Positions 57,793 to 64,000 of a DNA stretch of 64,000 nucleotides are shown in pieces (position 1 is the stretch's first letter; each line of letters starts with the position of its first letter). The position numbers were made by a program, and so were the translations under genes. Source of the DNA: CAJXVA01 sp963761755 (GTDB lineage: Bacteria; Myxococcota_A; Polyangia; Nannocystales; Nannocystaceae); assembly GCA_963761755.1 (NCBI GenBank), contig CAVXIC010000028.1, positions 1 to 64,000 on the forward strand. Direction: 5' to 3'. Under the pieces are notes generated by a model. The model saw nothing but the letters and a program-made list of their open reading frames with translations. It had not been told where the DNA came from and searched no databases.

Positions 57793-57814
57793 TGCAAAAT
57801 ACCTAATTTTTGCA
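57793..57814. promoter_or_regulatory. inverted repeat upstream of the bactofilin gene
   Basis: TGCAAAAT, five-base spacer, ATTTTTGCA form an almost perfect inverted repeat in a strikingly AT-rich pocket, 16 bases upstream of the bactofilin ATG. Length and symmetry suit a dimeric repressor or activator site. A weak stem-loop is the alternative. Confidence 0.45.
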
Positions 57815-57829
57815 GATTGTAGTCGCGTC

Positions 57830-58403
57830 ATGTTCGAGTTCCTCCGCAACAAGCCTTCCGAGCCCCTCCCACTGGCGCTGCAGGAGCCTGATGTCGAGGA
57901 GGCCGACGAGGCGGTGAAGAATGCGGTGGAGGCCGCGTTGATCGACTGGTCCGAGCCCGAGGCCGAGCCCGAGCCCGCCCCGCCCGCAACCGATGATCTG
58001 CGCCGATACGAAAGTCAGCGGCTCGATGGAAACGAGGAGCCCGGTCGTCGTCGCCGGCGTGGTCGACGGCGACCTCACCTGCGGCGTGCTCACCCTCGAG
58101 GAGGGGGGCGAGATCCGAGGAGACGTCCGCGCCAACGGAGACGTCGTGGTCCGCGGCACCGTCACGGGCAACATGGATGTCGACGGCAAGCTCACCATCG
58201 CACCGACCGGTCGCATCCAGGGCGACGTCAGCGGGCACGCGATCGTCATCGACGACGGAGGGGAGCTCCGCGGTCGCTGCTCCATGGGTGCGCCGAAGCC
58301 CGCGGCACGAGAGCCCTTGCACAACGAGCGCTTCGTCGACGCCATGTTCCGCGACGACGACGACGCGTCCTTCGTCCCGCGCGACTTGGCAGTCGTCTCG
58401 TAG
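57830..58403 (+). CDS. bactofilin, reading frame interrupted near 57985
   Basis: The ATG at 57830 reads about 52 codons of an acidic N-terminus (MFEFLRNKPSEPLPLAL, later EPEAEPEPAPPAT). In the next frame, from about 57993, comes the bactofilin core: KVSGSMETRSPVVVAGVVDG, DLTCGVLTLEEGGEIRGDVR, then NMDVDGKLTIAPTGRIQGDV. The core has the right-handed beta-helix repeat spacing, about 95 residues, and a short charged tail. Bactofilins polymerise into cytoskeletal filaments. The frame break sits in a GAGCCC-type repeat, where slippage is likely. The MICADTKV ATG at 57993 could also start a shorter protein. Confidence 0.65.
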
Positions 58404-58618
58404 CGCGACCGAGCATCGGCAGCGGCGCTGTACGATCCACGGGCGGCCTAGAGCAGCCCGTGGCGAAACCCGACACGACGTCTCACTCGTCTTCTTTGCT
58501 CCTGGCGGCGTCGCCAAAACTTGCAGTACGCCCGGTACAGCTGCGTTTCGGCTCCTACCCCAGAGCGAACAATCCGATCCGCCTTGGTTCACCACGGGCT
58601 GCAGGTATCCTTGAACCC

Positions 58619-59575
58619 ATGCGTTGTTTGACTGCGTCGGTCATCCTGGCGGGCTGCGGGCTGGCGAGCTGCGGGCTGGCGGGTTGCGGGCCGGCTGTGG
58701 GGCTCGGAGGCTCGACGTCGGAGGGAACGAGCGGGGAGGGGACCACCACGGACATTGCGATGACGAGCTCCGCTGGGGACAGCTCGACCGGTCAGGCCTC
58801 CAGCACGGGACAGCCCACCACGACGCCCCCGCCCGGGACGACGACGGGGACGTCGGGCTCTTCGACCGGGTGCGATCCCAGTGATTCGGGTGAGGACACT
58901 GTGGACCTCGGAGAATGCGACCCCGATCAGGACGGCTTCTACGGACAGATTCGCATCTCGAGGGGCGATGAAGACGGCCGGGAGCTCGAGGTCGACGCGA
59001 GCTGCGCGGTCACGAGCACGGAGAGCCGAGACCCGTCGCTGACCATCGTGCAGGTCTCGTGCCCGTCCCAGAGCGTCTCGCTCGAGCTGTACGCGGATCC
59101 TCCGGTCACACTCGACTCAGCATTCGCGGTTGGCGAGACGCTCCAGATTCGAGCCTTCCGCGACGGATTCATCGACAGCACCCCGCCAACGCACGTCGCC
59201 ATTCGCGACACCCAAGGGAGGCTCATCGCCGCCTACAGCAACCACCTGCCCGTGCCAAAGTCGGTGGATCCAGACTATCTCGACTGGTTCGAGCCGCTGA
59301 CCTTCTCGGAAGTCGACCTTGGCTGCGGCGCGACCGATCCGCCCGAACCGCCCGCCTGCGGTTTCATCGTCGACCCATGCCCCAGCGGATATGAGCTTCG
59401 AGGTCTCGAGTTCTCCGACGGCGTCGATGAGCTCCTCGTCACCGGGCCCAGCGGAGGCGTCCTTGCCCCCTTCGATCTGCGCGTACGGGCGTACCGCGTC
59501 TATCCGGCCCCTGGTGGCGACTGCGGCGACACCCCCTACAACCAGGCGAGCTGGGCCGCGTTTCGCGTCCCCTGA
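58619..59575 (+). CDS. secreted lipoprotein with tandem lipoboxes
   Basis: 318 aa. The ATG at 58619 opens MRCLTASVI, followed by three successive lipobox units LAGCG, LASCG, LAGCG (Cys13, Cys18, Cys23). A Ser/Thr/Gly linker runs to about residue 85. The domain contains paired Cys (DASCAVTS, VQVSCPSQ, DLGCGATDPPEPPACGF) and a beta-rich pattern (VGETLQIRAFRD, THVAIRDTQGRLIAAYSNHL). The function is not recognised. Any of the three Cys could be lipidated. Confidence 0.7.
   Translation: MRCLTASVILAGCGLASCGLAGCGPAVGLGGSTSEGTSGEGTTTDIAMTSSAGDSSTGQASSTGQPTTTPPPGTTTGTSGSSTGCDPSDSGEDTVDLGECDPDQDGFYGQIRISRGDEDGRELEVDASCAVTSTESRDPSLTIVQVSCPSQSVSLELYADPPVTLDSAFAVGETLQIRAFRDGFIDSTPPTHVAIRDTQGRLIAAYSNHLPVPKSVDPDYLDWFEPLTFSEVDLGCGATDPPEPPACGFIVDPCPSGYELRGLEFSDGVDELLVTGPSGGVLAPFDLRVRAYRVYPAPGGDCGDTPYNQASWAAFRVP
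58646..58690 (+). repeat. three tandem 15-bp repeats encoding lipoboxes
   Basis: CTGGCGGGCTGCGGG, CTGGCGAGCTGCGGG and CTGGCGGGTTGCGGG stand head to tail in frame; each encodes Leu-Ala-(Gly/Ser)-Cys-Gly. The copies differ only by one base each from the first, so the expansion is recent. Confidence 0.85.
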
Positions 59576-59712
59576 GCGGCGTCGACGGAGAACCTTCGGG
59601 CCGCTGCGACACCAGCGTCATGCGTCTGCATGTCGCATCGCGGTGACCGCGACGGCGTTGGACGCGGACCTTGCGAAAGGCGGAGTCGGGGGCGCGAGGT
59701 CGGGTCGCCCTC

Positions 59713-59850
59713 TCATTCGACCACAAGGCGCAGTCCGAACACCGGCTGAAGTCCGGCCGCGGAGGTCTCGACACCCGCGCCGATCTGAGCGCGAAAGTGC
59801 CGGCCGAGCTCGCTGTACGGCGAGCTCTCGAACACGATGCGGCGTGAACG
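59713..59850 (-). pseudogene. C-terminal remnant of an exported (possibly beta-barrel) protein
   Basis: The minus strand reads RRIVFESSPYSELGRHFRAQ, then IGAGVETSAAGLQPVFGLRL, VVE and a stop at 59713, with GC-rich third positions. Alternating polar and hydrophobic residues suit a last beta-strand. The rest of the gene is absent, because a histidine kinase remnant on the other strand begins at the same point. Confidence 0.35.
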
Positions 59851-60090
59851 AAGCCCCGACGACTACCGACAGGCGCTCGTCGAAGCCCTCGACGCAACCC
59901 GCCGACTGATGACCCTCGCCGACGACTTGCTCGCGCTCGCCCGCGCCGACCCTCGCCCGCGCCGACCGTGGTCCGGCCGAACAGCGACGACCCGTACGCG
60001 TGGAGGAGCTGGTGGAGGAAGCTGTGGCCCGTCGACGGTGCCGGGGCGTGCTTCGTGGCGACGCTCCCTCGGGATCGCTCGGCGAGCGCC
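59800..60090 (+). pseudogene. histidine kinase dimerisation-domain remnant
   Basis: The plus strand reads MRRERSPDDYRQALVEALDA, TRRLMTLADDLLALARAD. This is the second helix of a HisKA domain (the usual ERS..EY...L......R...L.DDLL.LAR). A frameshift later it continues RVEELVEEAVARRR, as expected after the dimerisation domain. The phospho-His box before it and the ATPase domain after it are missing. It overlaps the minus-strand remnant at 59713-59850. Confidence 0.5.
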
Positions 60091-60208
60091 GGCGACGCGT
60101 GCTGATGAAGCGGGACGCGAGAGCCAACCACCCCGGCCCTGCTTTTCGCGGACGCCGGACCCTTCGGGAGCCCACGGATCACTTGCAGCGGGGGACGGAG
60201 ACGTGCAG

Positions 60209-61357
60209 GTGAAGACGACGGCAATGAACGTGGTGGTGGGCGCCGGACTGCTGGTGGGTTGCGGGGACTTCGCCGGCCGTGAGGAGCCCGGCGTCGGGCT
60301 GGGGACCTTGACGGGCAAGTTCGACGAGGGCGACACCGACATGAACACCGATGGAGGGTCCGGGTCGGACGAGGGCGATCCGACGGGAGGCTCCGAGACG
60401 GGCGACCCAGACGGGGGCGGACCCAAGTTCGATCTCGGCGCCGGAGGCCCCGATGGGATGGGCACGGACGGCTGCGGGACCGAGTGCGCGTGCACGATCC
60501 CCGACCATCAGCCGTGCGACGGCGCGACGGGCGACCCGTTCTTGGCGATGGGCTTGGGCTGCCCGGGGGAGCTGGCCGTGCAGACGACAGTCACCGGGCC
60601 CCCCGGAGCGATCGGCGTGCGCTCCTCGTTCGGCTCCAACGGCACCTTTGACCCGCGCGAAGGCCAGCGATACGCGGTCATCGGGAGCGGGTTCGTGACC
60701 GACCTCGATCAGGTCACGCCTCAAGGCGACAGCAACGTGGGCCCGACGCACTGCAACGACGACCTCGGCGGCCAGTGGGACGTCGGAGGCAACCTTCCTC
60801 CGCCGCTGCGCGTCAACAACGTCGCCGGTGACTGCACCACCGACGCGGGTCTACTCGGAACGGGGGATTGTTCCAACACGATCGCCGGCCAGTTCAATCA
60901 GGGCTCCTCGGCGAACGACTACGTCGAGCTGCGCTTCGACCTCGACGTTCCGCCCGACGTGGTGTCGCTGAGCTACGACTTCGCGTTCTTCTCCACCGAG
61001 TACCCCTACTACTACGGCTCGCCCTTCAACGACATGTACGTCGGCTGGCTCGAATCCGAGGCGTGGACGGGGAACATCTCGTTCGACGCCGACGGCAACC
61101 CGATCTCCCTCAACGCCGGCTTCCTCGACTATCGCGACGACGGCGGCAACCTGCCCGAGTTCGCAGGCACCTGCATGCGGCAGCACGCGGGCACGGGCTG
61201 GCTGAGCACCAACGCAGGCGTCGTCCCGGGCGAGCACATCACCGTGGCGTTTGCGATCTTCGATCTGAGCGACTCGGTCCTCGACAGCTACGCGTTCCTC
61301 GACAACTTCAGCTGGGGGTGCGAACCCGGCGCGCCGACCACCACGCCCGAAGGATAG
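60209..61357 (+). CDS. choice-of-anchor L domain exoprotein, lipoprotein
   Basis: 382 aa. I chose the GTG at 60209, with GGAG nine bases upstream; a GTG at 60203 is possible. The signal is TTAMNVVVGAGLLVGC. An Asp/Gly/Thr linker and a Cys-rich stretch (CGTECACTIPDHQPC) follow. The choice-of-anchor L domain then runs from about 150: YAVIGSGFVTDLDQVTPQ, VELRFDLDVPPDVVSLSYDF, AFFSTEYPYYYGSPFNDMYV, ISFDADGNPISLNAGF. Members are surface proteins attached by different anchors; here the anchor is the lipid. Confidence 0.85.
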   Translation: MKTTAMNVVVGAGLLVGCGDFAGREEPGVGLGTLTGKFDEGDTDMNTDGGSGSDEGDPTGGSETGDPDGGGPKFDLGAGGPDGMGTDGCGTECACTIPDHQPCDGATGDPFLAMGLGCPGELAVQTTVTGPPGAIGVRSSFGSNGTFDPREGQRYAVIGSGFVTDLDQVTPQGDSNVGPTHCNDDLGGQWDVGGNLPPPLRVNNVAGDCTTDAGLLGTGDCSNTIAGQFNQGSSANDYVELRFDLDVPPDVVSLSYDFAFFSTEYPYYYGSPFNDMYVGWLESEAWTGNISFDADGNPISLNAGFLDYRDDGGNLPEFAGTCMRQHAGTGWLSTNAGVVPGEHITVAFAIFDLSDSVLDSYAFLDNFSWGCEPGAPTTTPEG

Positions 61358-61615
61358 CCCCCGCCTCAGGAAGGCCCGAGCGTGCGGGGCGAGGAGAGAT
61401 TCAGCACGCTGCGTGGCCGCTACAGCGCGCACGAGCGGCGATCGCCGTGAACACCGTCGCGGACGCGCGTGGGCTATCCCTGCAAGGACAGCCCCTGCTG
61501 CGCTACGGGGGCCGGAGCGACGTCGTAGCGTGGATCCTCGAGCGCGTCGTCCGAGGACTGTTAGAAACGCTGCTCTCGGGCTTGCGTACGCCCAGACTGT
61601 CGTCAGGAAGTCCCG

Positions 61616-63574
61616 GTGCGGACCGCACAAACCTTGCGCTTGCAAGTCCTATTCGGCGTGGCTTGCGCAGCTGCAGGGTGCAAGAAAGACGGCGTGACGA
61701 CGCCGCCGGGCCCGCTGGTGCGCAAGGTCGTCATCGAGGGGAACGAGTCCCTGACGGACGAGGAGATCATCGACCACCTCAACCTTCAACCCACGCCGGC
61801 GATCTCGTTCGGCGCCAAGTCGTACTACCTGCCGGGGCTGGAGACGGTGGACTCCGAGCGCATCCGAGAGGTGTACCGAGCGCACGGCTTCTACGACACG
61901 AGGGTCCACGAGGCGCAGGTCGAGATCTCTCGGGAGGACAAGAAGGTCAAGCGGCAGCGGGCGCGCGTGCGGTTCGAAGTCGACGAGGGCGAGCGCATTC
62001 AGATCCGAACCCTCGCCTTCAACTGGCTTCCCAACGCGGTGCCCGCGGTCAAGCGCGAGTCGTTTCAAGCGACGTGCGGTCTTCAGCCTCAGCTGCGCTT
62101 CGGTACCTTCGAGCTCGAAGCGGCTCGCGATCGCCTGCTCGCCTCGCTCGAAGACGAAGGGTTTGCATACGCGACCGTGGTCGAGGCCGCTCGGGTGGAC
62201 CCGGTGCGCCGCCTGGCCGACGTCAGCTTCGAGATCGACCCCGGCGAGGAGAAGACGGTCACCGAGCTTCGCATCGAGGGGCTCGAGCGCATCCCCGAGG
62301 ACCTCGTCGTCCGGGAGGCCGACTTCGTCCTCGGGAGGGTGTACTCGCGCCGACGGGTCCGAGAGGTCGAGTCTGCAATCTACGGACTGGGCGTGTTCTC
62401 GACCGTGGTCGCGGTGAATGGGCCCGAGACCGACGATGGAACGATGACCTTGGTGGTCAAGGTCACCGAGAGCAAGATGCAGCGCGTCAAGTTCGGCGTC
62501 GGCCTGGAGATTGATCCTGTGCGCTGGCAGCAGCACGGCATCGCTCGCTACGAACATCGCAACCTCGGAGGCCGGCTGTATGGTTTCTCCGCCAACCTGC
62601 TCGCCGGTTACGCCGAGCTTCCGGTGTTCAACGGCACGAACGACAACCCCTTCCAGGGCATCGAGCACGGACCCGTTGCGGAGCTCGATCTCCAGTTTCG
62701 CAAGAAGGGGTTGGTCGAGAAGCGCATCGTTTGGACCGAGTCCCCGGCGATCGAGCTGGGTATCTGGCAGGGCTATCAGTTCTACTCGGTGAGCAACCGA
62801 TTGGCCGCGTCGCGGTTCTTCACGCGCTTGTTCGAGCTGGGCATCGGCTACAACAACCGGTTCACGGATCTGTTCAACGTTCAGCCGACGCTCAACCAGA
62901 ACCGCACGATTCTGGGCCTGGACTTTCGGGACCCGTACTTCCTGGGGTTCATCGACATCGCGCCCACGATCCATCTCACCGACAGCATCCTCGAACCCAA
63001 GAACGGCGGCCGCCTCTCGCTCGACTACGCGGTCGCAAACCGCTACCTCGGTGGTCAGTTCAACTACCACCGCTTCGCCCCGGACCTGCGGCTGTACTAC
63101 CGCCCTCACCGCAAGGTTCAGCTCGCCGCGCGGGGACGGCTGGGTTTCGAGCGGCCCTATGGGGAGGCCGCGGCGGTGCCCATCGACCAGAAGTTCTACC
63201 TCGGCGGTCCCAACAGCGTCCGAGGTTGGCCGCTGAGGCGCCTCTCGCCGCGCGTGAGCCTGTGCCCCGATGACCCGACGAGCTGCCCCGGCACCCCGGT
63301 CGGTGGCCTGTCCATGTTCAACGCCAGCGTCGAGGCACGCTTCAACCTGTTTGGACCGATCTGGTTGGCGACGTTCGCCGACATGGGCGACATTCAGAGC
63401 AAGCAGTTCACGCTGCGGCCCAACGACTTCCTCTACACGACCGGCGGCGGCGTTCGTTTCAAGTCGGAGATCGGTGTCTTTCGGCTCGACGTCGGTGGTC
63501 AGCTCAACACCGACCCGCGCTTCCCCGAGCCTCGGCGTTGGGCCGTGCACTTCGGCATCGGGGAGGCGTTTTGA
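61616..63574 (+). CDS. Omp85-superfamily outer-membrane assembly protein (TamA-like)
   Basis: 652 aa from the GTG at 61616. The N-terminus, LRLQVLFGVACAAAGC, looks like a lipoprotein signal, which is unusual for this family. Three POTRA-like units follow (VRKVVIEGNESLTDEEIIDH, VTELRIEGLERIPEDLVVRE). The 16-strand barrel has the family loop GGPNSVRGWPLRRL (VRGW for VRGF) and ends in Phe (IGEAF). It inserts or translocates outer-membrane proteins. The next gene starts inside its stop codon (TTGA) and looks like TamB, supporting a TamA/TamB-like pair. Confidence 0.88.
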   Translation: MRTAQTLRLQVLFGVACAAAGCKKDGVTTPPGPLVRKVVIEGNESLTDEEIIDHLNLQPTPAISFGAKSYYLPGLETVDSERIREVYRAHGFYDTRVHEAQVEISREDKKVKRQRARVRFEVDEGERIQIRTLAFNWLPNAVPAVKRESFQATCGLQPQLRFGTFELEAARDRLLASLEDEGFAYATVVEAARVDPVRRLADVSFEIDPGEEKTVTELRIEGLERIPEDLVVREADFVLGRVYSRRRVREVESAIYGLGVFSTVVAVNGPETDDGTMTLVVKVTESKMQRVKFGVGLEIDPVRWQQHGIARYEHRNLGGRLYGFSANLLAGYAELPVFNGTNDNPFQGIEHGPVAELDLQFRKKGLVEKRIVWTESPAIELGIWQGYQFYSVSNRLAASRFFTRLFELGIGYNNRFTDLFNVQPTLNQNRTILGLDFRDPYFLGFIDIAPTIHLTDSILEPKNGGRLSLDYAVANRYLGGQFNYHRFAPDLRLYYRPHRKVQLAARGRLGFERPYGEAAAVPIDQKFYLGGPNSVRGWPLRRLSPRVSLCPDDPTSCPGTPVGGLSMFNASVEARFNLFGPIWLATFADMGDIQSKQFTLRPNDFLYTTGGGVRFKSEIGVFRLDVGGQLNTDPRFPEPRRWAVHFGIGEAF

Positions 63575-64000
63575 GCCACGCCGAGCCGACCGAGGCGCCC
63601 AAGGGCAGGCGATGGTGGGTCTGGCTGCGCAGGATTGGCATCGTCTTGCTCAGTCCGATCGTGTTGGTGATCCTGCTGCTGATCTTCGTCCTGTACACGG
63701 CCATCGGGACCCGCGCCGCGCTGGCGGTCGGCGAGCGCGTGTACTCGGGTATGATCACCGGCGAGGTCACCCTCGGCGAGGTCGAGGGGGCTCTGGCCTT
63801 CGGCACCACCATCGAAGACGTGCAGATTCGTGACGGCGCCGACGAGCCGCTGGTCATCGCCGAGCGACTGCATCTGGGCATCGACGTGGGGGCAATCTTC
63901 GGGGGGACGCTGGACGTCCGCACGATCGAAATCGACGGCCTGGTGGTGCACACCAACGGCAACTTCGGCGCCCTGGCTCCCGTGCGCGAGACTCCTCCGC
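63571..64000 (+). CDS. TamB-like translocation protein, N-terminal part (cut by window edge)
   Basis: The TTG at 63571 overlaps the previous stop. The first 143 codons show a cytosolic start (SHAEPTEAPKGRRWWVWLRR), one membrane anchor (IGIVLLSPIVLVILLLIFVL), and the beginning of the periplasmic beta-rich part. That part has the AsmA/TamB-type pattern VTLGEVEGALAFGTTIEDVQ and IDVGAIFGGTLDVRTIEIDG. TamB spans the periplasm to work with TamA. The gene continues past the window end. A TTG start is inferred; no other start fits before the anchor. Confidence 0.7.
   Translation, partial: MSHAEPTEAPKGRRWWVWLRRIGIVLLSPIVLVILLLIFVLYTAIGTRAALAVGERVYSGMITGEVTLGEVEGALAFGTTIEDVQIRDGADEPLVIAERLHLGIDVGAIFGGTLDVRTIEIDGLVVHTNGNFGALAPVRETPP

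Noticed and set aside
61649..63550. Long minus-strand open frame antisense to the Omp85 gene
   Set aside because: No start context or domain; composition typical of an antisense shadow. The plus strand has POTRA units and a complete barrel.

Overview
High-GC (close to 70% by eye) DNA with very high GC at third codon positions. It has many lipoproteins whose lipobox is followed by Ser/Thr/Gly/Asp-rich linkers, two proteins ending in MYXO-CTERM-like tails, two very large Ser/Thr kinases with TPR tails, ECF sigma and multi-kinase two-component genes, a bactofilin, and an HmuY/TonB locus. This combination points to a myxobacterium, most likely the Nannocystis/Plesiocystis/Enhygromyxa side (Nannocystineae). 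That placement is inference; there is no rRNA, tRNA or single-copy marker in the window. I saw no CRISPR array and no complete insertion sequence.

Layout. 1-6.7 kb: a partial lipoprotein, several decayed genes (a secreted protein, an SDR enzyme, a lipoprotein), a VWA lipoprotein and a propeller-like lipoprotein. 6.9-12.3 kb: a signalling cluster of three histidine kinases and an Rcp1-type response regulator. 12.3-18.7 kb: gene remnants among a MYXO-CTERM-like protein, a lipoprotein M23 peptidase, a radical SAM/SPASM enzyme translationally coupled to a Cys-rich zinc-ribbon membrane protein, and a membrane lipoprotein. 18.9-21.3 kb: a sulfite-assimilation operon (DUF2849, siroheme sulfite/nitrite reductase, DUF934). 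21.8-27.8 kb: a tight four-gene redox operon (heme-oxygenase-like diiron protein, two tandem FOXRED2-like flavoproteins, and a third FAD-type protein with C-terminal membrane segments). This is the best candidate for an undescribed pathway.

28-31.5 kb: a Uma2-type nuclease, then an ECF sigma factor coupled to a membrane/pentapeptide-repeat protein. 31.5-40.4 kb: an iron/heme acquisition locus. A good Fur box lies upstream of a small lipoprotein, HmuY, a secreted HExxH protease with MYXO-CTERM tail, a TonB receptor and a second HmuY. Most of these starts overlap the preceding stop. A divergent Kelch lipoprotein has its own weaker Fur-like site. 40.4-44.9 kb: a TPR kinase, a secreted alpha/beta hydrolase and small lipoproteins. 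44.9-52 kb: a patch of lower GC with an ISKra4-type transposase remnant, truncated genes and orphan lipoproteins. 52-64 kb: a flavin-binding stress protein, a second TPR kinase, hypothetical secreted proteins, a frame-broken bactofilin, two anchored exoproteins, and a TamA/TamB-like outer-membrane biogenesis pair running off the right edge.

A recurring theme is gene decay: at least a dozen frameshifted or truncated coding remnants sit in the intergenic spaces. Some single-frame breaks could be sequencing indels. The pieces that lack whole domains, and one exact 11-bp tandem duplication, look like real decay.
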